Of a stretch of DNA of 64,000 nt, positions 28,117 to 38,183 are shown one piece after another (the stretch's first letter is position 1; the number at the start of each line of letters is the position of its first letter). This stretch comes from Bacillota bacterium (lineage in GTDB: Bacteria > Bacillota > DTU025 > MWDF01). The translations under genes were made by a program, and so were the position numbers. Below the pieces are notes generated by a model that saw only the letters and a list, made by a program, of their open reading frames with translations, did not search any database and was not told the origin of the DNA. The stretch covers positions 1 through 64,000 of the forward strand of contig JAKQNF010000001.1 of assembly GCA_029565935.1 (NCBI GenBank), written 5' to 3'.

Positions 28117-28734
28117 ATGATGAGGAAGAACATCCAAAGAACCATCCAGATTGCTTTCCTTGCGCTTTTCGCGATCTTGTTGATAAAGGGGAAGGTACAG
28201 GCCTGGATGGGCCTCCTATTGCTAGGCATAGCAGCCTCTTTCATCTTCGGCCGCGTATATTGCGGTTGGGTATGCTCGATAAACACAGTATTAGCCGGCA
28301 TCACATGGATAAAGAAGAAGCTGCGCCTTAAGAGCTTACCGATACCTAAGTTCCTGTTAAAATCCTGGGTTCGTTATCTGATGCTGGGTCTTTTCGTCGC
28401 CGTTTTTGCGTTCACGGCCGCAACCGGCAAGAGGCTGCCCGTACTTCCCGTACTATTCGTAATCGGGATTCTGATTACTTTAGTTTATCCCGAGGAGCTA
28501 TGGCACCGTTACCTGTGCCCTTACGGGACCATGCTGAAAACGTCCTCCTCAAGCGCAAAGCGCGGCATGCACATAGATGAAGGCCTGTGCAATAACTGTG
28601 GTGCCTGCAGGCGGGTCTGTCCGGCGAAGGCGGTGGATGATACCGGGAAAAAACACAGGATCGAAATGTCTGACTGCCTCGTATGTATGGAATGCGAGGC
28701 GAATTGCAAAAGTTCGGCGATAGGCTATAAGTAA
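28117..28734 (+). CDS. NapH-like membrane 4Fe-4S protein
   Basis: TM segments; CGWVC; CNNCGACRRVCP and CLVCMECEANC. Confidence 0.82.
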   Translation: MMRKNIQRTIQIAFLALFAILLIKGKVQAWMGLLLLGIAASFIFGRVYCGWVCSINTVLAGITWIKKKLRLKSLPIPKFLLKSWVRYLMLGLFVAVFAFTAATGKRLPVLPVLFVIGILITLVYPEELWHRYLCPYGTMLKTSSSSAKRGMHIDEGLCNNCGACRRVCPAKAVDDTGKKHRIEMSDCLVCMECEANCKSSAIGYK

Positions 28735-28840
28735 GCAGGAAAATATAAAGCAGGGCGCCTATCAGCTTTGTCCGTCATCTGGAAGTATGCTGCAACACGG
28801 CAAAGGCCGGCCTTGTTTCAATGGAACACAATGAATGTTA

Positions 28841-28878
28841 AGGCATAGCGGCTTCGTTATGTAGAAGCCGCCATGCCT
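28841..28878. terminator. Long bidirectional hairpin
   Basis: AGGCATaGCGGCTTC gttatgta GAAGCCGCcATGCCT, 14 of 15 pairs. Confidence 0.65.
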
Positions 28879-28883
28879 GACGG

Positions 28884-29693
28884 TTATCCGTCATGCTTCT
28901 TTGAGGAGATATTGTGCCATAGTAGGAAGCCTAATGCCATGATGAAGTAGAATACGCCGTACCAGGTGACTAAATCTACTTGTGAGCCGGTGAATGATTG
29001 TCCGGGAAAATTCAGCATGAAGTGTATCCATACAGGGACTAAAAGATTCCTGCAATGGTGATAGGCGATTCCGATCACGAAACCTAGGGACGCGATGCAT
29101 ATGACAAAGAATATGATGTACCTAACGAGCACAGCTCCACTGTATCCGGTACCGACGAACCATATCGGCGCATGCCATAATGACCAAATAATGCCCACAA
29201 TCATTGAGCCTCTGACAGGACCTGCCTTCTCTTCGATCGCCTGTTGCAGATAACCTCTCCAGCCTGTCTCCTCTCCAGCCGGTCCTTGAAAAAGGATGAA
29301 GAATAAAGCTGGCATGAGCGCACTGGACGAAAGATCGAGCATGTCCATAAAAAAAAGTCCCTTCTGCTGGGACACTATGTAGACGCTGGCCGCATAGATC
29401 AGCAGTTGTATGAGGGTAGTCGAAGCCAACAGGCGGAAATCCAGCTTGACGCTGAATGCCTTCCTGTAGAACCCCCTTATAGTGTCTCCAGGATAGAGCT
29501 TCTTGAACATAAGCAGGAACACGTACGTAGGAGTCCATGCGGTCACGACAATCAGCCATTTCATGGCCAATGGTGTACCATGGAACAACATGGTGGCAAT
29601 GGCACCGAAAACGAAGAGCAGCAGACAGAAAAGCGCATAGGTGTAAACCACGTACTTCAATGTATAATCCTTGGTCTTACTCGCCTCGATCAT
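28884..29693 (-). CDS. CPBP-family intramembrane metalloprotease
   Basis: EETGWRGYL ... LWHAPIW ... NLLVPVWIHFMLN; ATG at 29693 with GGGAGG SD. Confidence 0.85.
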   Translation of the reverse strand: MIEASKTKDYTLKYVVYTYALFCLLLFVFGAIATMLFHGTPLAMKWLIVVTAWTPTYVFLLMFKKLYPGDTIRGFYRKAFSVKLDFRLLASTTLIQLLIYAASVYIVSQQKGLFFMDMLDLSSSALMPALFFILFQGPAGEETGWRGYLQQAIEEKAGPVRGSMIVGIIWSLWHAPIWFVGTGYSGAVLVRYIIFFVICIASLGFVIGIAYHHCRNLLVPVWIHFMLNFPGQSFTGSQVDLVTWYGVFYFIMALGFLLWHNISSKKHDG

Positions 29694-30206
29694 CAAGATA
29701 GCCTCCCTTACAACGGAAAGAGCATCAAACACAGACCTTCAGATACTGAGGTGAATTGCCCTAAGGTGAACACCATTCCTTAGTAGCGATGTAGCGTTTT
29801 ATTTGTCTTGGTTCGGGCCTCTGGTTTTACATAAGAGTATTTGCCAACAAGCTCCCAGCGTTAAGTTCGAAGATGGGAGCAGTGGTGCCATATAGTGAGC
29901 TATTCAATGTTTAGCTAAGTTATCCTGCGTTAACGCTCGGGATATTCACAAATTTAATCCCCACCTGCGCTTCTTCCATCAGAGATGATAGCTTCTAATA
30001 ACACGATATGCCTTAGTTCTGCCTACTTGATCCACCAAAGGAAATAAAATGAGATCAAGCAACGCAACTACTTCGACGTGGTAAGAGGCCATAATTGATA
30101 CCCTACGAACCGCCTGTCATTTGGGGGCCTATAAACTGTAATTCTGGCTTTCGGGGCAGGTTAATCAGCACTAAATCTGAAGCTTATCAATGATTTACGG
30201 GGGAAG

Positions 30207-31241
30207 TCATACTGTAGCACTTTCCAAGAACCTAATGGTTTTGCATTCACAGTTTAATTGAGCCATGATCCCATAAGGTATGATGGCAATTGGTTTTGCA
30301 TGACCAAAATTGACATTGTAGAAGATGGGTAGCGATTCAATTTTCTCTTCGAATGAAACGACTTGAATTATGGCCGATTTATACTCTTCGTAATAGGTTT
30401 CATCTTTAGGCTTTCCAACGATGATGCCTTTTATAACGCTCAAAATCCCTTGTGCTGCGAGATTCCTGAAAGTCCACTTAATGAATTCCGGAGATGGTTT
30501 ATCCTCACTGGTTTCAATGAAGAGTATGGCCCCATTCCATTCCTCAAGCGAAGGCCATATCTCCGTTCCGTTCGCCATTAAGAATACATCGATGCACCCA
30601 CCTAGCAGATGTCCTTCTGTGCATCCACTCCCATGTATGATTTCGTAACCACGCCCGTTTTCTTTCATTTTATGCGGTGTACTCACGTTTTTCTCATCCC
30701 ATAGAATATGGTCGTCCGACCATTCGGGGCTCGGAATTAGTGAATAATCCGTTGATACGCTGAACAATATGTCTTTTACGGCTGATTTTGTATAGTCAAA
30801 CATTTTCACATATTCGCTAAATTCGCACATTATTGTCGGGCCGTAGAAAGAAACGAGCCCGGCCTTATACATCATTAGATGATTTATCGTGCTATCTGAA
30901 TACCCCATGAATATCTTCGGATTGCTCCTAATGACATCAAAATCTACATATGGTAACGTGCGTATAGTATCGTCTCCGCCTATAGAACTGAAAATTGCGG
31001 ATATCGATTTATCTCTAAAGGCATCCATCAAGTCCTTGGCACGAAGTTCTGGGTGCTTTGCCACGAAATCACTACCCAGCAACGCATGTGGCATAGCTAC
31101 AACTTCAAGTCCAAAATCGTCTACCAGTCTTCTTTTGGCAATATCAAATTTGTGTATGAATTGCGCATCACCCAACCCGCCCCATGATAAGCTGACAATA
31201 GCTACTCTATCCCCGCGCTTTAACCTTTTTGGCTTAATCAC
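30207..31241 (-). CDS. S66-family LD-carboxypeptidase / MccF-like
   Basis: FSSIGGDDTIRTLPYVDFDVIRSNPKIFMGYSDST; LLGGCIDVFLMANGTEIWPSLEEWNGAILFIETSEDKPSPE. Confidence 0.88.
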   Translation of the reverse strand: MIKPKRLKRGDRVAIVSLSWGGLGDAQFIHKFDIAKRRLVDDFGLEVVAMPHALLGSDFVAKHPELRAKDLMDAFRDKSISAIFSSIGGDDTIRTLPYVDFDVIRSNPKIFMGYSDSTINHLMMYKAGLVSFYGPTIMCEFSEYVKMFDYTKSAVKDILFSVSTDYSLIPSPEWSDDHILWDEKNVSTPHKMKENGRGYEIIHGSGCTEGHLLGGCIDVFLMANGTEIWPSLEEWNGAILFIETSEDKPSPEFIKWTFRNLAAQGILSVIKGIIVGKPKDETYYEEYKSAIIQVVSFEEKIESLPIFYNVNFGHAKPIAIIPYGIMAQLNCECKTIRFLESATV

Positions 31242-31820
31242 TTAAGCACCTTCTTTCTCCTTACCATATGGATTATCTAGTAAGGACAGTTCTCTAGTAG
31301 AATTCCGGCTGTGATAATTCTATGTACGCAACTCGGCAAATGCCGCTTACTTCTTCATCTTACTTGAAAATGACACAATCGATATGCCGTTAACGCAGAG
31401 ATATGATTGAACAATCCATGGACATCGAAATACTCTAGTAGAGCCGACGAAGGTATTGCGAGAGGAAGCAGATAAGGGGGGTGGGGCAGTGGTAAAGAGC
31501 TACGGCCGGCCTCAGACGGAAGTACTTTTCCTTGTGGATCGAATCTGTGTTAAGGAGATCGTTCGTCGTACTATCTTCGATAGTAAAACCCGGTTTCATG
31601 CGAGTAAGTCTCCAATATAGATTGTTTGATACATTCAAGCTGCTGTGAAATCCACTAGTAAAACCGTTCGATTCTCAGGTAACAATACGCTGAATTTAAG
31701 TAGATAGCACGGCAATCCGTATCCATTGTTCAGTTCAATCGCTAGACAGCATCGATAAGCGAGTTCATCCTTTCCCGAGGAATTCTCACTTACGTAAGCA
31801 ATCAGGCGTTATGAGAAAGC

Positions 31821-32456
31821 TCATCGAATATTCGAGTGGCTGTGAATAAAGAACTCCTCCTGACTTGGCTGGTATTTCTTCTCCAGGTTTTCCAAACCCT
31901 CATCAAAGCGCACAGCTTCCTGTTCATCTATGTCGAATACAGGACTTTGGTAATAAACCCATCTTCTTCCGTCCAATACATTCGGCTTAAGCTCTTTAAC
32001 CAGCATCGCTGCCGGGTATGTCCCATTTTCTAGACAGACGTTGTACTTCTTGCAGCTCTTGAAACCGCGGCTAACATAATTATTTGGATTCCCGAATATC
32101 ACTATTACATCATAATCAAGCGCGGCTGCTTGTTGAAAGGAATACTCCATTAGTTTCTTTCCATACCCCTTTCTCTGATATTCAGGTAAAATGCAAACGG
32201 GTCCAAAGGTAAGGATGTTTTTTTCTTCCCCGGACTCGTCGACTAGTCTTGTTTTCGTATACATGATATTTCCGATAATCTGATTATCGACTTCAATCAC
32301 CAGGTCCAACTCCGGCAGAAAGTCCTCGTGGGATCGCATAACATGAACTAAATAGTGCTCTACGCACCCAGGAACGTGCAAATTCCAGAAGGATCTCCTC
32401 GTAATATCTTCTACTCTCTCATAATCAGCTTCTTCTTCATTTCTAATCCTAATCAT
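31821..32456 (-). CDS. GNAT-family N-acetyltransferase
   Basis: FGPVCILPEYQRKGYGKKLMEYSFQQAAALDYDVIVIFGNPNNYVSRGFKSC. Confidence 0.9.
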   Translation of the reverse strand: MIRIRNEEEADYERVEDITRRSFWNLHVPGCVEHYLVHVMRSHEDFLPELDLVIEVDNQIIGNIMYTKTRLVDESGEEKNILTFGPVCILPEYQRKGYGKKLMEYSFQQAAALDYDVIVIFGNPNNYVSRGFKSCKKYNVCLENGTYPAAMLVKELKPNVLDGRRWVYYQSPVFDIDEQEAVRFDEGLENLEKKYQPSQEEFFIHSHSNIR

Positions 32457-32475
32457 TTGGAAACCTCCGATAATC

Positions 32476-32685
32476 TTACAAACTCATCCTTTTACCGCCA
32501 GCTCTTGCCAACTTACGCAGCCTTACGTATTCATCTACAGATATATTTATTGATCGCCGAAACAATCTCTGAAAATAGTATGGCGATAAAGCCGCCACAT
32601 TTGCGAGAGAATCGCTTCTTACGTCCCCTCATAAGTTTTCTTCAATGTAATTCAAAGGGTCTTGTATCGCTCTCCACGCACTCAT
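32476..32685 (-). pseudogene. Frameshifted/truncated AraC-family regulator remnant
   Basis: Minus strand: AGGAGG SD, ATG at 32685, MSAWRAIQDPLNYIEENL then stop (32629-32631), then +1-type shift into GDVRSDSLANVAALSPYYFQRLFRRSINISVDEYVRLRKLARAGGKRMSL*. Confidence 0.75.
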
Positions 32686-32918
32686 GTTACGCCTCCTAAA
32701 CAATAGGATGGCACGATTATGGCTTAACAGCTTGTCGCAAAATGCTCTTTCAACACATACAACGGTAGAATAACAACCCTTATCCGGTTCATCTGCATTC
32801 TCGAATATTGAAGAACGACTAGCATTCTAGCTGTTATTAGTGTGGTCTTTACGCAACATTCTTATTTCATAGATTTCCTCTTACTAATAGATCAGCTAAC
32901 TAGATGGCAACTCAAGTA

Positions 32919-33284
32919 CTATACCCTGCTCAACTTCTCAATAGCATCTTCTTCGGTAGAAACGAAGAGGATATCTCTCCCCTTATTGCATTCATAGATA
33001 AAATCATTGAGCGGCTTGCTTGTATAGATCGAGAAGTCACCAACGATCGCGAGCTTAAACTGGTACGTGATGAATTTCTGCAAAATTTCACCAGCGATCC
33101 TAGTACTAAGAATAAAGAAGTCCTCAGAGAATGCTTCTTTGCGTATGACAACTGAATGACTTCCGGTTTCGTAATCCACGGACACCATGAAGTCCAATGC
33201 GGATTGCACATCCGAAATGCAAATCCCGTCGCCGTCTACAACAGCTATTTCGTTGCCGTTGGCTGAGATTTTCCTAATATTCAC
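32919..33284 (-). CDS. DUF4180-like protein
   Basis: DGICISDVQSALDFMVSVDYETGSHSVVIRKEAFSEDFFILSTRIAGEILQKFITYQFKLAIVGDFS. Confidence 0.75.
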   Translation of the reverse strand: MNIRKISANGNEIAVVDGDGICISDVQSALDFMVSVDYETGSHSVVIRKEAFSEDFFILSTRIAGEILQKFITYQFKLAIVGDFSIYTSKPLNDFIYECNKGRDILFVSTEEDAIEKLSRV

Positions 33285-33558
33285 GAAAGATCTCCTCCTA
33301 ATTGATCAGACTTTCGATGATCGATTTATTACCTCACGATAACGGCTCTTCTGCTATGTCACGAAGGTACGACACCTAATCTGCCTTGTTTTATCAAGAT
33401 TATCAGCTTTGACTTGTTCCTACCGAGTGACGTCATACGATTCTCACACCGGTCTTGCCCTCAAATACCGAGAAGTACTTCATACATCGGTTTTATCACT
33501 AGTTTCTGTACCGTCAACATGAAGCTAGAATCAGCGAGTTGCCTACATATAACTAGAA

Positions 33559-34176
33559 TCAACTCTGCTGTAGGTTGAATTCGATCTGCTTCTTCGTCCT
33601 TTTGTCTAGTATCCCTCCCGATAGCGCATTCAGAATGAAGCTCTCAATTTCGTCCGTTTTTAGCTTTTTCCTTATTTCCATCAGCACGTTTAGAATGTCG
33701 AGCAGTATGGATTTACGCATGGTTTCCTTTACAGCTAGTAGATCGAATGAAATAAGGCAATCAGATATCTTCCCATCTAGCCCCGGCTTGAATTGCGCCA
33801 CCTTGGCTAGTGATTGGATGCATTGGCGAATTGTGATTGGTTTCTCGTCCTTCAGGAGCGCTAGATACTCGTCAATTGTATCCTCCATTCGGTCCTGTAC
33901 ATCCCACCTGACATTTTCCGCTAAGAGCATAAGCCCGATACTTCTCTGGTAGGAATTATCGCTCTTAAGCCTATCGCGGAAAGCATCCCAGTATGGATAA
34001 ACATCATTAAGGAATATCGATCTGCCCTGAAGTAGGAGGAATGCTTGATACCGGATGTTGTCGTCTTTCAAGGACAAACACTCTACTAATTGTGAAACGT
34101 CATCTTTATCTAGTGCCTTTGACACTTCCTGTATATCGCTCTTGGGAATTGATAGCATCTTCTCTATCGAGATCAT
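33559..34176 (-). CDS. HEAT-like helical repeat protein
   Basis: Helical pattern; RSIGLMLLAENVRWDVQDRMEDTIDEYLALLKDEKPITIRQCIQSL. Confidence 0.6.
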   Translation of the reverse strand: MISIEKMLSIPKSDIQEVSKALDKDDVSQLVECLSLKDDNIRYQAFLLLQGRSIFLNDVYPYWDAFRDRLKSDNSYQRSIGLMLLAENVRWDVQDRMEDTIDEYLALLKDEKPITIRQCIQSLAKVAQFKPGLDGKISDCLISFDLLAVKETMRKSILLDILNVLMEIRKKLKTDEIESFILNALSGGILDKRTKKQIEFNLQQS

Positions 34177-34355
34177 CTTTTATTCTCCTGTTTGTAATCA
34201 TTGAACTGCCTTTTCCTAACATACATCCAACCCGCCCGTATAACCCAAAATAAACTAGAAAAGTTTCAAATCGATAGCATGCGAACCTCTGACATTCATT
34301 CTGTACACTCTAGGAGGAGCAGAAGGACTCTTACCTAGGTTCAGCTATAGAAAAT

Positions 34356-35093
34356 CTACCTGTTGAGATTTGCGCTAATGCTAAAGATGTATATGCCTAA
34401 AATTAACAGAACAGCTGAAATGATGTAATTGATCCCCGTATTTCTTTTACCCGACCTTCTGGCAATTGGTTTCCAACAGGCAAAAGACATCGCTATTAAG
34501 CACGTTAACGCAGAAATTGCGAACCCGTAATACTTTAAAGCGTCATAGTCAGTCTGAATCATTCCTTTTAAGAGGAGCACAAAATAAAAGCTGACTACTA
34601 AGCCGAGTACCGGATAAAAGAGCAGATGGTCAAAGTTAATCGGTTCATGTACTGTACAGATTGGTATATTTCTATCAACCTTATCTACAAGAATTCTTGC
34701 CAGGGAATCGAAATCTTGTTCAAAAGCATTTATGTATAGTTTTTTACGGTTTCTAAAGAGAATTGAAATTTCCCTGATGTCACCGTTGCTTCGCCTCTTT
34801 ATCTTGATTGTTTCAATTTCTGACAGGAGATATCTTTCCGATTTATTCCCGATAAGCCTTTCGATTTCCCGATCTGAAAAACGGATTCTCATCCTCATCA
34901 ATAAGTTTAGATACCGAAAGCTCATAACGCCCAATAAGGAAAATACTATAAAGAAAGGTATATAGAGACTCGACAGTAGTGGGGTGTCTAGTAGTTTGGA
35001 GAACAGAAGAGAGCCAACAGACATACTGATTACAAGGACTACATATGCTGCCTTTCTTCGCATAACCTCTTTCCTAGAGACGGTGAACTCCAT
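34356..35093 (-). CDS. Hypothetical membrane protein (several predicted TM segments)
   Basis: Hydrophobic segments at both ends; strong internal ORF. Confidence 0.6.
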   Translation of the reverse strand: MEFTVSRKEVMRRKAAYVVLVISMSVGSLLFSKLLDTPLLSSLYIPFFIVFSLLGVMSFRYLNLLMRMRIRFSDREIERLIGNKSERYLLSEIETIKIKRRSNGDIREISILFRNRKKLYINAFEQDFDSLARILVDKVDRNIPICTVHEPINFDHLLFYPVLGLVVSFYFVLLLKGMIQTDYDALKYYGFAISALTCLIAMSFACWKPIARRSGKRNTGINYIISAVLLILGIYIFSISANLNR

Positions 35094-35135
35094 GTTTCAA
35101 ACCCCCATTAGTACATTCCATCGTATATTTCGGAA

Positions 35136-35627
35136 TCAGGTAAGCCTAAGAATAATGCTAACAGCAATCATGAACAGTTCAACCCCCTGCTCAATAGTAT
35201 CTGTCAACAAAACCTGCTCCCCAAAATTCGGTGAAGATGCCAATGTGCATTCTATGATGGCATCCTGATTATTAGCATCATGAAATATTGCAATCTCATC
35301 ATAGTTTCTACCCCAAAATACAGACTCGTATAGTCTGGATATTTCCTTGTTTCGGGCGGAAAGCCAGACTTCAAAGTGTCCTTTTTCGTGCAGGTAGACT
35401 ATGGCTATCTTAAGGCCCGTATCTTTTAAGGGCTTTGTTGTTAACGAAAAATATGACATATCCATATAACCCTGGTATATGTTACTTACTTCGTAATGCG
35501 GATATTTTTTAATGAAATCAGTGCGCAATTTACCGATGAACTCAAGTATTCCCTTATATGCAAGCTGTATTTCTCCCTGCTGCAAGTGGTAAGTGTAATC
35601 GCTTATAAGCTCATTCAGGGTTTTCAT
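35136..35627 (-). CDS. Conserved hypothetical (DUF7000-like, tentative)
   Basis: LQQGEIQLAYKGILEFIGKLRTDF...YQGYMDMSYFSLT...LKIAIVYLHEKGHFEVWLSARNK; ATG at 35627 with SD. Confidence 0.55.
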   Translation of the reverse strand: MKTLNELISDYTYHLQQGEIQLAYKGILEFIGKLRTDFIKKYPHYEVSNIYQGYMDMSYFSLTTKPLKDTGLKIAIVYLHEKGHFEVWLSARNKEISRLYESVFWGRNYDEIAIFHDANNQDAIIECTLASSPNFGEQVLLTDTIEQGVELFMIAVSIILRLT

Positions 35628-35703
35628 ACATATCCTCTCCGTCAGATCAAGCAATTTCATCTATGCTGCTCTATCAATCTCGGAAACACCTAAATTCAAA
35701 GGA

Positions 35704-36381
35704 TTATACTCTTTTGTCAGAATGGCGTCTTAGAAATTCCTCGGCGTTTTTTGCCACCGCTTTTCGGCGACTTCCTAGTTGCCCTTTAGCAAAATTGATC
35801 ATCGCAGTTTGATTCTTTGAGAAGTCAAAATAATGCTCAAAGCATTCCAGCACCTGCCCGCACACTATGCAATTGCATTCAGGCGAAGGTTCACCTTTAT
35901 TCATATAGATGATTTTTGGCACTTCTAATAATCTCCTGGTGATGTAACTTTCCAGTTCAGGCTTGGCAAGTACAATTCTCCATGCGTTGCCAATAGCATT
36001 AGCTGCCGTAATCATCTGTGGATCTTGGATTAATGCAAAGTAGTCCTGATAAATTACCCCAAACTTATCTTCATAGTCGACCGCTAAAAGATTGGATAGG
36101 GTCAGGATTCCGTCCCATTTGATGAAACTGTTTTTGTGATGGAGCCATTTGGAAATATCCTCAAAGTAGGGATAGATGAGTTCCGGTTTTTGCTCACTCA
36201 CCATACGAATGATTTTGGTACACACATATTTAATACTGGATGTTTCCGTTAAGACAATCTCAAACAGGGAACTTAAGGTTGTTGTGTTATCAATGGCTTC
36301 AGTTATAAATTGGTTCAAGTCAGGTTTTGCTTTTAGACGAGTTATTAGTATTTCTTTATCCAAAATACCCCCGCCTTTCAA
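35704..36381 (-). CDS. HEAT-like helical repeat protein
   Basis: KWDGILTLSNLLAVDYEDKFGVIYQDYFALIQDPQMITAANAIGNAWRIVLAKPEL. Confidence 0.6.
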   Translation of the reverse strand: MKGGGILDKEILITRLKAKPDLNQFITEAIDNTTTLSSLFEIVLTETSSIKYVCTKIIRMVSEQKPELIYPYFEDISKWLHHKNSFIKWDGILTLSNLLAVDYEDKFGVIYQDYFALIQDPQMITAANAIGNAWRIVLAKPELESYITRRLLEVPKIIYMNKGEPSPECNCIVCGQVLECFEHYFDFSKNQTAMINFAKGQLGSRRKAVAKNAEEFLRRHSDKRV

Positions 36382-36660
36382 ATCATTTGTCTAAGTTCAT
36401 ACCATCAAATGCTGATGATAAGGCCAACAATAGCTATGACATTCAATGGTCTCTCAAACAATGATTCTCTCAATGAACAATTATCATTTTATAATGTTGG
36501 TTAGCCCACTTCACGGCAATTATTCAACTAACCCAAAATAACCAATACCGACCATACAACCTCGGTTTTTCAAAAACATCTAGATCGACCGCTAGCGCAG
36601 CATTGACATCTAAACTGACCACAGCGATTTTTACGCTCCGATTTCGAATTCATAAAAGCA

Positions 36661-36684
36661 AAAAGGCTGATTTATGAGCCTTTT
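36661..36684 (-). terminator. Terminator downstream of rlmD
   Basis: AAAAGGCT gatttatg AGCCTTTT perfect 8-bp stem. Confidence 0.65.
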
Positions 36685-36691
36685 CAGGCAC

Positions 36692-38029
36692 TCAATCCTT
36701 TACCCTTGACATCAATACTACCGTCTCGACGTGCGAAGTGTGGGGGAACATGTCAACAGGCTGCACGGCCCTTACTCCATAGCCTCCCTTGACTAGGAGG
36801 GCTGCGTCCCTGGCCATGGTCGCGGGGTCGCATGATATGTAGACTATCCTTTTTGGACCCATTCCTATCAAAGTTGACATGACCTGGGGATCACATCCTG
36901 TCCTAGGAGGATCCAGAACTACCGCTGCGGGGCCGAACGCGCGCATTTCGCCGCTTGCCAGGATATCCTCGGATTTTCCAGCCATAAAGCATGCATTCGA
37001 TATGCCGTTTGAAACGGCACTTTGCCTTGCATCATCTACGGCTTGCACATTTATCTCAATGCCCATCGCCTTAGAGGCCTTCTCGGCGAGCATCAGCGTG
37101 ATTGTGCCGATGCCGCAATATAGGTCCAGGACAGCCTCTTCCTTGTTGACTGCCGCCAGTTCAACAGCCGTTTTATAGAGCTTCTCGGCCTGTTCCTGGT
37201 TTACCTGGAAGAACGAAGAGGGTGAGGCCATGAACGAATGACCGCCGATGTTGTAGCGTATCCTATCAGCTCCGGCTAGAAGCGTATTCCTGCCCTGGAG
37301 CACGTCACCGAATCTCCTCCTGCTGTGGCTGTGGTATACGCTGACGATGTGCGGCTGCGCGGACATGAGCGCCTCTGCAAGCTTATTACAGGCCCGGTCC
37401 GCAGGTTCGGTCGAGACGAGGATCATCATCATGGAGCCTTCGTCCCCGACCCTCACCACGGCATGTTTGATGGCCTGCTTTAAGTTCGGGTCAGATTCGT
37501 TAAGGCTGACCCTCAGCGAGTTGATAGTATCCATGCAGGCCTGGGGGACAACCCTGCATTCCCTAACGTCCACGGAATCATGAGATGAACGCCTCCTGAA
37601 ACCTATCGCCGTCTTCCTGCCTTCATCGTCTAGCCAGACGCGGAACTCCGCCTTATTCCTGTAGTTGAAAGGCATGTCCATGCCTATAACGGGGCGTACT
37701 TCGACCCCCTTGATCCTTCCTATACGCTCCATAGCGTCGGAAACGATATGCCTCTTTAGTTCCAGCTGATAATCATAGCTGGCATGTTGCATATTGCAGC
37801 CGCCGCATTCACCGTAGTATGGGCAGAAGGGGATACGCCTCATAGGCGATGGTTCCAAGACTTCGATGGACCGAGCCCTCAAAAAGGACTTCCCGGCCTC
37901 GACGATCTCCGCCTTGACGTATTCGTCCGGAAGCGCCCCGTCGACGAACACAGCAATTCCTTCGTGCCTTGCGACACCGCTTCCGTCATGCGCGACTCCG
38001 TTTATCCTGAGCTCCAATACCTCTTGCAT
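36692..38029 (-). CDS. rlmD: 23S rRNA (uracil-C5)-methyltransferase, RlmD/RumA type
   Basis: TRAM-like N-terminus, CPYYGECGGCNMQH Fe-S motif, VLDLYCGIGTITL, DPPRTGCDP, YISCDPATMARD; ATG at 38029 with GGGAGG SD. Confidence 0.9.
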   Translation of the reverse strand: MQEVLELRINGVAHDGSGVARHEGIAVFVDGALPDEYVKAEIVEAGKSFLRARSIEVLEPSPMRRIPFCPYYGECGGCNMQHASYDYQLELKRHIVSDAMERIGRIKGVEVRPVIGMDMPFNYRNKAEFRVWLDDEGRKTAIGFRRRSSHDSVDVRECRVVPQACMDTINSLRVSLNESDPNLKQAIKHAVVRVGDEGSMMMILVSTEPADRACNKLAEALMSAQPHIVSVYHSHSRRRFGDVLQGRNTLLAGADRIRYNIGGHSFMASPSSFFQVNQEQAEKLYKTAVELAAVNKEEAVLDLYCGIGTITLMLAEKASKAMGIEINVQAVDDARQSAVSNGISNACFMAGKSEDILASGEMRAFGPAAVVLDPPRTGCDPQVMSTLIGMGPKRIVYISCDPATMARDAALLVKGGYGVRAVQPVDMFPHTSHVETVVLMSRVKD

Positions 38030-38113
38030 TTTCTTCCTCCCGTCATCTGCCTGGCAAAAGGATACCACTTCGTCCGCCACGATGCTTCTTTTTCAGTACA
38101 GCCTCCTTTTTCA

Positions 38114-38142
38114 TTGACAGGAACGCCCTGCAGGAATATACT
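38114..38142 (+). promoter_or_regulatory. Sigma-70-type promoter of rrf2-nifS-nifU
   Basis: TTGACA-N17-TATACT. Confidence 0.7.
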
Positions 38143-38148
38143 CGAAAT

Positions 38149-38173
38149 GTTTCTGACTTAAATAGTAGGATAT
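38149..38173 (+). promoter_or_regulatory. Candidate IscR/Rrf2-type operator
   Basis: GTTTCTGACT-TAAAT-AGTAGGATAT, resembles ATASYYGACTRWWWYAGTCRRSTAT. Confidence 0.45.
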
Positions 38174-38183
38174 AGGTGAGGCA

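Noticed and set aside
31664-31676. tRNA T-loop-like string CCGTTCGATTCTC
   Set aside because: No matching acceptor, D or anticodon stems could be built around it.
36501-36560. GTTAG...CTAAC short inverted repeat in AT-rich intergenic DNA
   Set aside because: Only 5-bp arms in low-complexity sequence; expected by chance.
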